Assembly: GCF_030700285.1 (NCBI RefSeq)
Contig: NZ_JAUYZJ010000021.1
Coordinates: 1-64,000, forward strand
Direction: 5' to 3'
From: Methylobacterium sp. NEAU K
GTDB lineage: Bacteria; Pseudomonadota; Alphaproteobacteria; Rhizobiales; Beijerinckiaceae
DNA length: 64,000 nt
The notes beneath the pieces are model-generated. The model did not search any database. It was not told the DNA's origin and was given only the letters and a program-made list of their open reading frames with translations. How positions within the stretch are numbered: the stretch's first letter is position 1; each line of letters begins with the position of its first letter. Made by a program: the position numbers and the translations under genes. Positions 36,176 to 48,778 of this stretch are shown one piece after another.

Positions 36176-36966
36176 TCAGGCCCCCGGACCGCGAGCCGCC
36201 GGGGCCGGCGGGGGGCGCCGGTTCCGGCCTCTCCTCCGCCCGCCCCCCGCTGCTGCGGCGCGTCGCCTTCGGCATCTTGGCGGCGGTCGTCTTCGTCGTG
36301 CTCCTCGGACTCGGCACTTGGCAGGTCGAGCGCCGGGCGTGGAAGCTCGACCTCATCGCCCGGGTCGATGCTCGGGTCCATGCGTCGCCCGTGCCGGCCC
36401 CCGGCCGTACCGATTGGGCGCAGGTCGGCCCCGACGACGCCTACCGGCATGTGCGGCTGTCCGGCAGCTTCCTCCACGAACGCGAGACGCTGGTCCAGGC
36501 CGTGACCGAGCGGGGCGGCGGCTTCTGGGTGCTGACCCCGCTGCGCCGGGCCGACGGCAGCCTCGTGCTGGTCAATCGCGGCTTCGTGCCGGGGAACCGG
36601 CGAGATCCTGCGGCGCGGCAGGCCGGGCAAGTCGCGGGTGAGACGACGGTGACCGGCCTCCTGCGGCTGACCGAGCCGGGCGGCGCATTCCTGCGCGCGA
36701 ACGACCCGAAGGACGGGCGCTGGTACTCGCGCGACGTGGCCGCCATCGCCTCGGCCCGGGGCCTGACCGACGTCGCCCCCTACTTCGTCGACGCCGACGC
36801 GGCTCCGAACCCCGGCGGCTTGCCGGTCGGCGGGCTCACGGTGGTCGCCTTCCCGAACAACCACCTGGTCTACGCGATCACCTGGTACGGGATGGGGCTG
36901 ATGCTCGCGGGCGCGGTGATCTACATCCTGCGGGGCGGCCGCAATCCGAGACCTGGGGGGGAGTAG
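36172..36966 (+). CDS. SURF1-family oxidase assembly protein (start uncertain)
   Basis: About 250-265 aa with the SURF1 layout: N-terminal helix ending LLGLGTWQVERRAWK, a periplasmic domain with GGFWVLTPL, VLVNRGFVP and YFVDADA, and a C-terminal helix preceded by NNHLVYAITWYGMG. These proteins help insert heme into subunit I. It directly follows cyoD, so it probably serves the quinol oxidase. No ATG or GTG occurs in frame near the expected start; a CTG at 36172, overlapping the cyoD stop, or an ATG far inside cyoD (36103) are the options. Confidence 0.85.
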   Translation: MIRPPDREPPGPAGGAGSGLSSARPPLLRRVAFGILAAVVFVVLLGLGTWQVERRAWKLDLIARVDARVHASPVPAPGRTDWAQVGPDDAYRHVRLSGSFLHERETLVQAVTERGGGFWVLTPLRRADGSLVLVNRGFVPGNRRDPAARQAGQVAGETTVTGLLRLTEPGGAFLRANDPKDGRWYSRDVAAIASARGLTDVAPYFVDADAAPNPGGLPVGGLTVVAFPNNHLVYAITWYGMGLMLAGAVIYILRGGRNPRPGGE

Positions 36967-37022
36967 CCCGGTTCGGGGGGGCGTCTATAATGGCGTGACA
37001 AACGCCACAACGAGTCACCGCC

Positions 37023-39188
37023 ATGACCACCCGCATCCCGAACTTCGCCGAAATTCCCCTGGTCGGCGAGCCGCTTGCGGTGGCGGGCCCGGCATTGGCC
37101 GAGCCTTGGATGACGCCGGAGGGCATCCCGGTGAAGGGCTGGTACGGCCCGGAGGACCGGGCGGGCATCGAGTTCCTCGATACCTGGCCCGGGATCGCGC
37201 CGTTCCTGCGCGGCCCCTACCCGACCATGTACGTCACCCAGCCCTGGACGATCCGGCAATATGCCGGCTTCTCCACGGCTGAGGATTCGAACGCCTTCTA
37301 CCGGCGCAACCTCGCGGCCGGCCAGAAGGGCCTGTCGGTGGCCTTCGACCTCGCCACGCATCGCGGCTACGATTCCGACCACCCCCGCGTATCGGGTGAT
37401 GTCGGCATGGCGGGCGTGGCGATCGACTCGATCTACGACATGCGCACGCTCTTCTCGGGCATCCCGCTGGACGAGATGACCGTGTCGATGACGATGAACG
37501 GCGCCGTGCTGCCGATCCTCGCCCTCTACATCGTCGCTGCGGAAGAGCAGGGCGTGCCGCCCCAGAAGCTCGCCGGCACGATCCAGAACGACATTCTGAA
37601 AGAGTTCATGGTCCGCAACACCTACATCTATCCCCCCAAGGGATCGATGCGGATCATCTCCGATATCTTCGCCTACACGTCGAAGAACATGCCGAAGTTC
37701 AATTCGATCTCGATCTCCGGCTACCACATGCAGGAAGCCGGTGCGACGAACGACCTGGAGCTCGCCTATACGCTCGCCGACGGCGTCGAGTACATCAAGG
37801 CGGGGCTGGCCGCGGGCCTGACCATCGACCAGTTCGCCCCGCGCCTGTCGTTCTTCTGGGCGATCTCGACCAACTTCTTCATGGAGATCGCCAAGATGCG
37901 GGCTGCGCGCCTGATCTGGGCCAAGCTGGTGAAGGGGTTCGACCCGAAGTCCGAGAAGTCGCTGGCCCTGCGCACCCACTCGCAGACCTCCGGCTGGTCG
38001 CTCACCGCACAGGACGTGTTCAACAACGTCACCCGCACCAACATCGAGGCGATGGCGGCGACGCAGGGCGGCACGCAGTCGCTCCACACCAACGCGCTGG
38101 ACGAGGCGCTGGCCCTGCCAACCGACTTCTCGGCGCGGATCGCCCGCAACACCCAGCTGTTCCTGCAGCAGGAGAGCGGCACCACCCGGATCGTCGACCC
38201 GTGGGGCGGGTCCTACTACGTGGAGAAGCTTACCGCCGACATCGCGGCCCGCGCCTGGGAGCATATCCGCGAGGTGGATCAGCTCGGCGGCATGGCCAAG
38301 GCGATCGAGGCCGGCATCCCGAAGCTGCGGATCGAGGAGGCGGCCGCCCGCGCCCAGGCCCGGATCGATTCCGGCCGGCAGACCATCGTGGGCGTCAACA
38401 AGTTCAAGGCCGACGACGACATGGCGATCGACCTCCTGCGCGTCGACAACGGCAATGTCCGCCGCCTCCAGATCGACAAGCTCAAGCGCCTGCGCGCCGA
38501 GCGCGACGAGGCCACCGTCACGGCTCGGCTCGAGGCGCTCACGAAGGCCGCCGACGGCGCGGGCAACCTGCTCGAACTCGCCGTCGAGGCGGCCCGGGCC
38601 AAGGCCACGGTGGGCGAGATTTCCGAGGCCCTGGAGAAGGCCTGGGGCCGGCATCGCGCCGAGATCCGCTCGATCTCCGGCGTCTACAAGCGCGAGGTGG
38701 GGGGCATGTCGCCTGTGGTCGAGGAAGTGCGGGCGCTGGTCGAGGCGTTCGAGGAGAATGACGGCCGCCGGCCGCGCATCCTGGTCGCCAAGATGGGCCA
38801 GGACGGGCACGACCGCGGCCAGAAGGTCATCGCCTCGGCGTTTGCCGATCTCGGCTTCGACGTGGATATCGGGCCGCTCTTTGCCACCCCGGCCGAGGCG
38901 GCCCGGCAGGCGGTGGAGAACGACGTGCACATCGTCGGCGTCTCGTCGCTGGCGGCCGGGCACCTCACCCTGGTGCCGGAGCTGAAGGCGGCGCTCGTGG
39001 AGCAGGGCCGGGACGACGTGATGATCGCCATCGGCGGCGTGATCCCGCCCGGCGACTACGACGCGCTCACGGCGGCCGGCGCGGCGGCGATCTTCCCCCC
39101 CGGCACGGTGATCGCCGAGGCCGCCGCCAAGCTGATCCGCGCGCTGAACGACCGGCTGGGATACGCCGCCCGGCAGGCGGCGGAGTAG
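37023..39188 (+). CDS. mcmA: methylmalonyl-CoA mutase, large subunit
   Basis: A 721-aa adenosylcobalamin enzyme that interconverts methylmalonyl-CoA and succinyl-CoA. The substrate barrel includes [18 protein letters not shown], whose Tyr-containing TMY motif is typical for methylmalonyl-CoA mutase; the C-terminal B12 domain has [12 protein letters not shown] (the DxHxxG motif) and [13 protein letters not shown]. The protein is full length. No mcmB or meaB gene is adjacent. In a Methylobacterium-like host it serves the ethylmalonyl-CoA pathway. Confidence 0.96.
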   Translation: MTTRIPNFAEIPLVGEPLAVAGPALAEPWMTPEGIPVKGWYGPEDRAGIEFLDTWPGIAPFLRGPYPTMYVTQPWTIRQYAGFSTAEDSNAFYRRNLAAGQKGLSVAFDLATHRGYDSDHPRVSGDVGMAGVAIDSIYDMRTLFSGIPLDEMTVSMTMNGAVLPILALYIVAAEEQGVPPQKLAGTIQNDILKEFMVRNTYIYPPKGSMRIISDIFAYTSKNMPKFNSISISGYHMQEAGATNDLELAYTLADGVEYIKAGLAAGLTIDQFAPRLSFFWAISTNFFMEIAKMRAARLIWAKLVKGFDPKSEKSLALRTHSQTSGWSLTAQDVFNNVTRTNIEAMAATQGGTQSLHTNALDEALALPTDFSARIARNTQLFLQQESGTTRIVDPWGGSYYVEKLTADIAARAWEHIREVDQLGGMAKAIEAGIPKLRIEEAAARAQARIDSGRQTIVGVNKFKADDDMAIDLLRVDNGNVRRLQIDKLKRLRAERDEATVTARLEALTKAADGAGNLLELAVEAARAKATVGEISEALEKAWGRHRAEIRSISGVYKREVGGMSPVVEEVRALVEAFEENDGRRPRILVAKMGQDGHDRGQKVIASAFADLGFDVDIGPLFATPAEAARQAVENDVHIVGVSSLAAGHLTLVPELKAALVEQGRDDVMIAIGGVIPPGDYDALTAAGAAAIFPPGTVIAEAAAKLIRALNDRLGYAARQAAE

Positions 39189-39305
39189 GGGCGGCAGCCG
39201 CGCCACGCTCTCCTTCCCGCAAGGGGGAGGAGAGCGCGCGTCTCGTCAGGCGAGATGTGCACCCGCCGCCCCGCGCGGGGCGGCGGGGTCGAGTCGCGAT
39301 ACGCC

Positions 39306-42280
<2,975 letters not shown>

Positions 42281-42295
42281 CGCGAGCCGGGCGGA

Positions 42296-42793
42296 TCAGG
42301 CCTCCCGGCGCTCCCGCGCCGGACCCTTCACCATGTGCACGGTGATGTCGTCGTCGCGCGTCCGGCCCGGGCCGTCATACGGCGCTTCGCGCTCCACCCG
42401 GTAGCCGAGGGACGCGTAGAGGCGCAGGTTCGCCGCGTATTTCTTGTTGGTGTAGAGCCTTAAGGCCGCGAGGCCGGCGGAGGCCGCGACCGTCTCGGCG
42501 TGGGCCATGAGCCGGACGCCCAGCCCCCGTCCCTGGAAGGCTGGGTGCACCGCGACGTTGACGATCAGCAGATGGTCGTTCTCGCGCCTCGTCTCGATCA
42601 GCGCGGCGAGGTCCGCGCCGACATGCAGCAGGTCGAAGCGGTGGGCCAGCACGGCCTCCCCGTAATCGGCCCGCATCGGCGTCGGCAGGCGCCCGATCAC
42701 CGGGATCCATTTGGTGTAGGCCGCCTCCACCAGCGCCTGGATCGCCGCCGTGTCCCCCGGCTCCGCGCGCCGGATCCCGATCGCATCGTCCAT
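42296..42793 (-). CDS. GNAT-family N-acetyltransferase
   Basis: A 165-aa single-domain acetyltransferase. The acetyl-CoA loop is VAVHPAFQGRGLGVRLMAHAE, followed by AALRLYTNKKYAANLRLYASLGY. N-terminal IRRAEPGDTAAIQALVEAAYTKW is typical. Substrate unknown. Convergent with pgm. Confidence 0.9.
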   Translation of the reverse strand: MDDAIGIRRAEPGDTAAIQALVEAAYTKWIPVIGRLPTPMRADYGEAVLAHRFDLLHVGADLAALIETRRENDHLLIVNVAVHPAFQGRGLGVRLMAHAETVAASAGLAALRLYTNKKYAANLRLYASLGYRVEREAPYDGPGRTRDDDITVHMVKGPARERREA

Positions 42794-42987
42794 CCGCCCC
42801 CCTCGCTGGTTGACCTGGGCGGACCCGTCCCCTAAAGACCCGCCGGTCGATGGGGCTCCGCACGGGGCCCCGTCGCGTTTTCACGCGCACCCGTGGGCGG
42901 GATCCTCCCGCCCTGTCGTCCCGGACCGTGAGCGTCCGGGAAAAGGAGGGCGCGTTCCTCATTCTCGTCACGAGAGGACGCGAAACA

Positions 42988-43605
42988 ATGTCGAAGCGGA
43001 TTCAGGCCAAGCACAAGCTCGACCGCCGCATGGGCCAGAACATCTGGGGCCGCCCGAAGAGCCCCGTCAACCGCCGCGAGTACGGCCCCGGCCAGCACGG
43101 CCAGCGCCGCAAGGGCAAGATGAGCGACTTCGGCACGCAGCTGCGCGCCAAGCAGAAGCTCAAGGGCTATTACGGCAACATCACCGAGAAGCAGTTCCGC
43201 CGCTACTACGCCGAGGCGATCCGCCTGCGCGGCGATTCCGGCGAGAACCTCGTGGGCCTGCTCGAGCGGCGCCTCGACGCGGTGGTGTACCGGGCGAAGT
43301 TCGTGGCGACCCCGTTCGCGGCGCGCCAGTTCGTCAACCACGGGCACGTGAAGGTCAACGGCGTCCGGGTCAACATCCCGAGCTACCAAGTGAAGGCCGG
43401 CGACCTCATCGAGGTCAAGGAATCCTCCCGCCAGCTCGAGATCGTCATCGTGGCGACCCAGCTGCCCGAGCGCGACGTGCCGGACTACATCGAGGCCGAT
43501 CACGCCAAGATGACCGCCCGCGTCACCCGCATCCCCACCCTGTCCGAGGTGCCCTACCCGGTGCAGATGGAGCCGAACCTCGTGATCGAGTTCTACTCCC
43601 GCTAA
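42988..43605 (+). CDS. rpsD: 30S ribosomal protein S4
   Basis: A 205-aa S4, full length. It shows the N-terminal rRNA-binding segment [17 protein letters not shown], the central [18 protein letters not shown] and the S4 domain [21 protein letters not shown]. It nucleates 30S assembly and can autoregulate its own operon in other bacteria. It is a single transcription unit here, ended by a hairpin at 43631-43658. Confidence 0.98.
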   Translation: MSKRIQAKHKLDRRMGQNIWGRPKSPVNRREYGPGQHGQRRKGKMSDFGTQLRAKQKLKGYYGNITEKQFRRYYAEAIRLRGDSGENLVGLLERRLDAVVYRAKFVATPFAARQFVNHGHVKVNGVRVNIPSYQVKAGDLIEVKESSRQLEIVIVATQLPERDVPDYIEADHAKMTARVTRIPTLSEVPYPVQMEPNLVIEFYSR

Positions 43606-43630
43606 GGTCCCTTCGGCGTTGCCGTCGAGG

Positions 43631-43658
43631 AAGGGGCTGCCCGCCTGGGCGGCCCCTT
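43631..43658 (+). terminator. hairpin terminator after rpsD
   Basis: An 11-bp stem (AAGGGGCTGCC with GGCGGCCCCTT, one G-T wobble) and a six-base loop lie 25 bases after the rpsD stop. The T-run behind it is weak, which is common in high-GC genomes. Confidence 0.65.
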
Positions 43659-43674
43659 CGCGTTTCCGGGCCCG

Positions 43675-43774
43675 GCGCATCGTCCTGGATCTCGGATCCA
43701 GGACGATGCGCGCTCTCCTTGCCGTGCCCCCTATTTTCCGAAAGCCGGCGGCCACCGTTCGGGGCGATGCTCTA
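43675..43774. repeat. dispersed intergenic repeat, copy 1, with a perfect 17-bp hairpin
   Basis: Arms 43675-43691 and 43695-43711 are perfectly complementary around a TCG loop. The following ~60 bases (gatgcgcgctctccttgcc... to ggggcgatgctc) recur at 60311-60382 with the same order of blocks, so this is one member of a dispersed family. The role is unknown; it may act as a bidirectional terminator between rpsD and the convergent exported protein. Confidence 0.7.
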
Positions 43775-44050
43775 GCAACCGTGGCAGATCGAGCCCATCG
43801 TGCTGCGCATCTTGCTGTCCCACGCCTTCGAGCGGGCCTCCGCGGCCTTCTGCGCCTTGATCATCTCGGCCTCGTTGATGGGCTTGGGCGAGCCGGTGGC
43901 CGCCGGGCCGGCGGCGCCGGGCGGCTTGGTCTGCCCCGTCGCCGTGACTCTGCGGCCGATCCGGGTGCCGTCCGGAGGCGGGCTCTGGGCCAGCGCCGGC
44001 GCCGTCCAGAGCAGGACGCCCAGGATCACCGCGTGACGGATCGTTGCCAT
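43772..44050 (-). CDS. small exported protein with C-terminal Cys motif
   Basis: A 92-aa protein with a Sec signal peptide (HAVILGVLLWTAPALAQ), a Pro/Gly/Ala-rich linker and a charged helix (NEAEMIKAQKAAEARSKAWD), ending SICHGC. The final CxxC pair could bind a metal or form a disulfide. No family recognised, though the signal peptide and composition are convincing. Confidence 0.7.
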   Translation of the reverse strand: MATIRHAVILGVLLWTAPALAQSPPPDGTRIGRRVTATGQTKPPGAAGPAATGSPKPINEAEMIKAQKAAEARSKAWDSKMRSTMGSICHGC

Positions 44051-44158
44051 GGACTTGATCTCCCCGGCGGAGGATTGCCTGCCTGCCCCGCCTTATCCGT
44101 CGATGATCCTAGCCGATCGCCACGGTAAAATCATGCCGCGCAAGCCCGGGCACGCCCG

Positions 44159-44506
44159 TTGAGCGGGCGCGCGCCCTTGCCCGGGAACCGTCGCGAGACG
44201 CTGGCCGCAGCGCTCGCCCGCCTCGCCCCGCGCCTGCCCGCCTTCGAGGCAGCGGCCGCCCTCGACCGGGCGCTGGTGAGCCCGGGCCTGCGCCGGGCCG
44301 CGCCCGAGACCGCCGCGCGCCTCGCCCTCATCGCCTATGCGAGGCACGTCTTCACCGAGTACGACGACCTCTTGGCCGAGGGCTATGACCGCGACAGCGC
44401 CCGGCATTTCGTCCTCGACGACCTCAATGCGGCGCTGACGGCCTGGGGCGCCGCGCCGATCCCCGAGGAGGAGGCCGGCGACGGACCGGAGGACGATCCC
44501 CGATAG
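44159..44506 (+). CDS. DUF2293-like protein
   Basis: A 115-aa basic-to-acidic protein starting at a TTG; no better start is in frame. The centre reads ALIAYARHVFTEYDDLLAEGYDRDSARHFVLDDLNAALTAWG, split here by the known pattern of DUF2293 proteins (conserved RH, Y-D and ARHFV). Function unknown. It ends with an acidic tail (PEEEAGDGPEDDPR). Confidence 0.65.
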   Translation: MSGRAPLPGNRRETLAAALARLAPRLPAFEAAAALDRALVSPGLRRAAPETAARLALIAYARHVFTEYDDLLAEGYDRDSARHFVLDDLNAALTAWGAAPIPEEEAGDGPEDDPR

Positions 44507-44602
44507 AGCGTTCGCCTACAGGATGGTCGCGCCGGTCGCCGCCATGCTGTAGGAGACGCGCCGGACGCCGCCCGGTGCGGCAAGGGAGCTTCGCGGCACA
44601 CC

Positions 44603-44812
44603 ATGAAGATCAGCGCACGCAACGTCATCAAGGGCACGGTCGTGTCGGTCGAGAAGGGCGCGACCACGGCCCACGTGAAGATCGAGATCTCCCCCGGCCA
44701 GGTGATCACCGCCTCGATCACCAACGAGTCGGTCGATGCGCTCAGGCTCGTCGCAGGCGGTCCCGCCTACGCGGTGGTCAAAGCCTCCGACGTGATGATC
44801 GCGGTCGACTAG
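44603..44812 (+). CDS. molybdopterin/molybdate-binding protein, single Mop (TOBE) domain
   Basis: A 69-aa molbindin: KISARNVIKGTVVSVEKGA, TAHVKIEISPGQVITASIT, and KASDVMIAVD. These small proteins form oligomers that store molybdate. A molybdenum hydroxylase pair lies in the same window (50.6-53.3 kb). The complete Mop domain fills the gene. Confidence 0.93.
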   Translation: MKISARNVIKGTVVSVEKGATTAHVKIEISPGQVITASITNESVDALRLVAGGPAYAVVKASDVMIAVD

Positions 44813-45020
44813 GGCCGCGCCCGTTCGCGTTGCGATCGAGCACGACCCTCCGTCCATGAGGTGACGCGCTCGCCGCCGAACCGGTATCCACTTCGGCGGT
44901 CAGCCCTCCAGGCGGCTCCCGCGGCCGGGCCGCCATTGCACAGGCCCGGCGCCCGGATTACGCCGAGACTGCAGGCTCCGGGGCGGAGGGGATGCAGTCC
45001 GTGGATAGAGGGGACGACCC

Positions 45021-46082
45021 GTGAAGACCGTGCTCGGCATCGAGACCACCTGCGACGAGACCGCCGCCGCCGTGGTGTCCGTCGACGAGGACGGGCTCGG
45101 GCAGATCCGCGCCAACGAGGTGCTGAGCCAGATCGCCGAGCACGCGGCCTATGGCGGCGTCGTGCCCGAGATCGCCGCCCGTGCCCATGTCGAGGTGCTC
45201 GACCGCCTGATCGCCCGTGCTCTCGACCGGGCCGGGATCGGGTTTGCCGACCTCGACGGGATCGCGGTGGCGGCCGGGCCCGGGCTGATCGGCGGCGTGC
45301 TGGTCGGCCTCGTCACCGCCAAGACGCTGGCTCTGGTGACCCGCAAGCCCCTGCTCGCCGTGAACCACCTCGAGGCCCACGCGCTCACCGCCCGGCTGAC
45401 CGACGGCCTCGCTTTCCCGTACCTCCTGCTGCTCGCCTCGGGCGGCCACACCCAGCTCGTGGCGGTGCGCGGCGTCGGCGATTACGTGCGGCTCGGCTCC
45501 ACCGTGGACGACGCGATCGGCGAGGCCTTCGACAAGGCGGCCAAGCTCCTCGGCCTCGGCTATCCCGGCGGCCCCGAGGTCGAGCGCATGGCCGAGACCG
45601 GCGATCCCGAGCGCTTCGCGCTGCCGCGGCCGATGCTCGGCCGGCGCGAGGCGGATTTCTCCCTGTCGGGCCTCAAGACCGCCCTGCGGATCGAGGCCGA
45701 GCGGATCGCGCCGCTGGCCGAGCGCGACGTCGCGGACCTGTGCGCGAGCTTCCAGGCCGCCGTGGTCGACGTGGTGGTGGATCGCGCCCGGGTGGCTTTG
45801 CGGGCCTTCTCGGGCGCCGCCGGCCGGCCGACCGCCCTGGTGGCGGCGGGGGGCGTCTCGGCCAATGGCGCCATCCGGCGGGCGCTCGCGGCGCTCGCCG
45901 GCGAGGCGGGTCTGGGCTTCGTCGCCCCGCCCCTGCCGCTCTGCGGCGACAACGGTGCGATGATCGCCTGGGCCGGACTGGAGCGCCTGCGGCTCGGGCT
46001 CGTGGACGATCTCACGGCCCCGGCCCGGCCCCGCTGGCCGCTCGCGGCCGACCCGGCCCGCGCGGCGGTCCCGGCCGGATGA
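45021..46082 (+). CDS. tsaD: tRNA N6-adenosine threonylcarbamoyltransferase
   Basis: A 353-aa enzyme that finishes the t6A modification at position 37 of ANN-decoding tRNAs. It shows [26 protein letters not shown], the metal-binding [21 protein letters not shown] and [22 protein letters not shown]. The stop overlaps the next gene (ATGA). Essential in most bacteria. Confidence 0.97.
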   Translation: MKTVLGIETTCDETAAAVVSVDEDGLGQIRANEVLSQIAEHAAYGGVVPEIAARAHVEVLDRLIARALDRAGIGFADLDGIAVAAGPGLIGGVLVGLVTAKTLALVTRKPLLAVNHLEAHALTARLTDGLAFPYLLLLASGGHTQLVAVRGVGDYVRLGSTVDDAIGEAFDKAAKLLGLGYPGGPEVERMAETGDPERFALPRPMLGRREADFSLSGLKTALRIEAERIAPLAERDVADLCASFQAAVVDVVVDRARVALRAFSGAAGRPTALVAAGGVSANGAIRRALAALAGEAGLGFVAPPLPLCGDNGAMIAWAGLERLRLGLVDDLTAPARPRWPLAADPARAAVPAG

Positions 46083-46945
46083 GCGCCGCCGCAGACCGGC
46101 GCGCGCTCTGGCGGGATCTCGTCGAGCGTCGCCTGCCCGACGCCGCCCGGCCGGGCTGGCCGGTCCGCCTCGACCATTGCTTCGCCCGCATCCTCCTCGA
46201 CAACGCCTGCGGCGGCCCCTGGCGCGAGAGCGTGCGACCCCCCGCCCACGTCAACATGCCGGAGGAAGGCCTGGAGGCGGCGATCGCGCTCGGCGAGGCG
46301 GTGCTCGCCGGCGCGGCGGATCTTGCCCTTCTGAACCGGCGCTCCCTGGCCTGGCGCGGCAAGGCCGTGCATTCGGGTGCCGTCCCGCCGGTGCCCGCCG
46401 ATCTCCGGGACGGCGAGCTGCACCTGCGGCGCTGGCTTCCGGCCGACGTGGCGCCCTTCGCGGCGCTCAATGCCGACCCGGAGGTGATGGCCCATCTCCT
46501 CGGGCCGCGGACGGGCCCGGAGAGCGCCGCCGAGGCCCGCGCCCTCGACGGGCGGTTCGCGGCGGACGGCTTTGGTCCCTGGGCGGTCGAGCAGGGCGGG
46601 CGCTTCCGTGGCTTCGTCGGCGCTCTGCGGGTGATGCGCGCCCTGCCCTTTCCGGGCGGCGGGCGGCCCGGCGAGGCGGTCGAGCTGGCCTGGCGCCTTG
46701 CCCGCGACGCCTGGGGCCGGGGCTTGGCGACCCGGGCCGCGCGGCTCGCGCTCGCCGACATCGCCGGGCGTTGCGGCATCCGCACCGTGGTGGCCTATAC
46801 GGCCACCGGGAATCACCGGTCCCGCGCCGTCATGGAGCGCCTCGGCATGGTCCCGTCCGGGACGTTCGCGCATCCGGCCGTGCCGGAGGAACCGACGCGC
46901 ACCCACGTGCTCTACCGGCTCGATCTCGCGGGAGCGGCAGCGTGA
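46079..46945 (+). CDS. GNAT acetyltransferase with an extra N-terminal domain
   Basis: A 288-aa protein coupled to tsaD and gpsA by overlaps on both sides. Residues ~1-110 form a separate region ([32 protein letters not shown]). From ~118 a RimJ/RimL-like GNAT domain follows ([54 protein letters not shown]). The N-terminal part is not recognised by me; it might bind the target. The location suggests a protein or RNA-related substrate, which is inference. Confidence 0.85.
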   Translation: MSAAADRRALWRDLVERRLPDAARPGWPVRLDHCFARILLDNACGGPWRESVRPPAHVNMPEEGLEAAIALGEAVLAGAADLALLNRRSLAWRGKAVHSGAVPPVPADLRDGELHLRRWLPADVAPFAALNADPEVMAHLLGPRTGPESAAEARALDGRFAADGFGPWAVEQGGRFRGFVGALRVMRALPFPGGGRPGEAVELAWRLARDAWGRGLATRAARLALADIAGRCGIRTVVAYTATGNHRSRAVMERLGMVPSGTFAHPAVPEEPTRTHVLYRLDLAGAAA

Positions 46946-47934
46946 GCGCGCCGATCAACGTGATCGGCGGCGGCGCCTGGGGGACGGCACTGGCCAACGC
47001 CGCCGCCAGTGCCGGACATCCCGTGTCGCTCTGGCTGCGCGACCCGCAGGCCGCCGCCGCGCTCCAGATCGAGCGGGTGAATCCGCGCTACCTGCCCGGC
47101 GTGCCGCTCCATCCGGCGATCCACGCGACCGCGTCGGCCGGCGACCTCGCGGGCGCCCGTGCGACCCTGCTGGTCGTGCCGGCCCAGACCGTCCGCGGCG
47201 TGCTGGAGAAGCTGCGCAGGCCCCTGGCCTCGGCCGGGCCCGTGATCCTCTGTGCCAAGGGGATCGAGCGCGGCAGCGACAGCTTCATGAGCGCGGTGGC
47301 CGAGCAGGTCCTGCCGCCGGGCACGCCGGTGGCGGTGCTGTCCGGCCCCAGCTTCGCGGCCGATGTCGCCCGCGGCCTGCCAACCGCCGTGACCCTCGCG
47401 GCAACCGATCCCGGGCTCGCCGCCTCTCTCTGCGCGCTGCTGTCGGGACCCACCTTCCGCCTCTACCACACCGACGACGTGCGCGGCGTCGAGATCGGCG
47501 GCGCGGGCAAGAACGTGCTCGCCATCGCGTGCGGCATCGTGGCGGGCCGGGGTCTCGGCGAGAGCGCCCGGGCGGCGCTGATCGCCCGCGCCTTCGCCGA
47601 GCTGATGCGCTTCGCCCGGGCGTTCGGTGGCCGGCCCGAGACGCTGATGGGGCTCTCGGGCCTCGGCGACCTCGTGCTGACGGCCTCCTCGCCGCAATCG
47701 CGCAACTTCGCCTTCGGGCAGCGGCTCGGCACCGGGGCGAGCCCGGACGAGGCTTCGGGCGGCAAACTCGCCGAGGGCGCCTTCACGGCCGCTGCCCTGA
47801 CCGGCCTCGCCGCGGCGCGGGGCGTCGAGATGCCGGTGGCGGCTTCCGTCGCGGCGATCGTGGCCGGCTCGGCCGGCGTCGAGGACGTGATCGCCGGCCT
47901 GCTCGCACGGCCGCTCCGCGGCGAGACGGATTAG
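46942..47934 (+). CDS. gpsA: glycerol-3-phosphate dehydrogenase [NAD(P)+]
   Basis: A 330-aa enzyme making sn-glycerol-3-phosphate for phospholipids. It has the nucleotide fold [40 protein letters not shown] and [16 protein letters not shown] with the catalytic Lys. Start GTG at 46942 overlaps the preceding stop (GTGA). Confidence 0.96.
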   Translation: MSAPINVIGGGAWGTALANAAASAGHPVSLWLRDPQAAAALQIERVNPRYLPGVPLHPAIHATASAGDLAGARATLLVVPAQTVRGVLEKLRRPLASAGPVILCAKGIERGSDSFMSAVAEQVLPPGTPVAVLSGPSFAADVARGLPTAVTLAATDPGLAASLCALLSGPTFRLYHTDDVRGVEIGGAGKNVLAIACGIVAGRGLGESARAALIARAFAELMRFARAFGGRPETLMGLSGLGDLVLTASSPQSRNFAFGQRLGTGASPDEASGGKLAEGAFTAAALTGLAAARGVEMPVAASVAAIVAGSAGVEDVIAGLLARPLRGETD

Positions 47935-47955
47935 GGCGCCGTCCATCGGCGCCGC

Positions 47956-48120
47956 TCAGGCCGCGACGGCCTCCGGCTCCCGCTCGGGGCCGTGGGTGTG
48001 GACGGCGAAGCGTTCGATCGGCCCGGGCCGACCCAGCAGGTAGCCTTGGGCGATGTTGCACGGCGCCTGGGCGAGGAACGGCAGCTCCTCGTTCGTCTCC
48101 ACGCCCTCCGCCACCACCGG
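47956..48120 (-). pseudogene. EAL-domain (c-di-GMP phosphodiesterase) C-terminal fragment
   Basis: The frame reads VVAEGVETNEELPFLAQ, NIAQGYLLGRPGPIERF, which is the end of an EAL domain (the AEGVET and QGYLxGRP motifs). The rest of the domain is absent upstream, so the gene has been deleted except for its tail. No start or ribosome-binding site. Confidence 0.75.
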
Positions 48121-48342
48121 GCAGCTCTTTGGAGGCGCCATCCGCCCCGGACAGCGAGGAGGGGAAGACCCAAACATTCACCCGCCCCTTCGGATCGAAC
48201 CGTCGGCATGACAGCCGGGTGCGTCTCGGCTGGGGCTCTGCAGGGCCTGAACGCGCGGGGCACGGCTGGCCTGTCCGTTTCAGGCGAAGCTGGGCTATGG
48301 GGGCGTGCCGCCGCGACCGGGCGGCCGCTTGGGGAGCGCACG

Positions 48343-48759
48343 ATGGCGTACTGGCTGTTCAAATCCGAGCCCGCGACCTGGTCGTGGGACCAGCAGGTCG
48401 CGGCCGGTGAGGCGGGCACGTACTGGAACGGCGTGCGCAACCACCTCGCCAAGAAGCATCTGATGGCCATGCAGGTCGGCGAGCAGGGCTTCTTCTACCA
48501 CTCGAACGAGGGCAAGGCGGTGGTCGGCATCGTCGCGGTGATCCGGCCCTACTATCCCGACTACACCGACGAATCCGGCCGTTTCGGCATGGTCGACGTG
48601 AAGGCCGTGGCGGCGCTGCCCCGCCCGGTGACGCTGGACGCGATCAAGGCCGAGCCGGACCTCGCCGGCATGGTCCTGGTGAACAATTCGCGCCTGTCGG
48701 TGCAGCCGGTGAGCGAGGCCGAATGGGTCCGCGTGCGCGCCATGGGCGGACTCGGCTGA
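48343..48759 (+). CDS. EVE-domain protein
   Basis: A 138-aa protein that is entirely one EVE (PUA-like) domain: YWLFKSEPATWSWDQQV, YWNGVRNHLAKKHLMAMQVGEQGFFYHSN, VGIVAVIRPYYPDYTD. Such domains bind modified bases in DNA or RNA and often accompany restriction systems, but occur alone as housekeeping genes as well. Start ATG at 48343 after GGGGAG. Confidence 0.93.
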   Translation: MAYWLFKSEPATWSWDQQVAAGEAGTYWNGVRNHLAKKHLMAMQVGEQGFFYHSNEGKAVVGIVAVIRPYYPDYTDESGRFGMVDVKAVAALPRPVTLDAIKAEPDLAGMVLVNNSRLSVQPVSEAEWVRVRAMGGLG

Positions 48760-48778
48760 GACGCCCAGGAGGGCCCGG

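Noticed and set aside
36921..39206. A 761-codon minus-strand frame opposite methylmalonyl-CoA mutase
   Set aside because: Antisense shadow without motifs; the plus strand encodes a full mutase.
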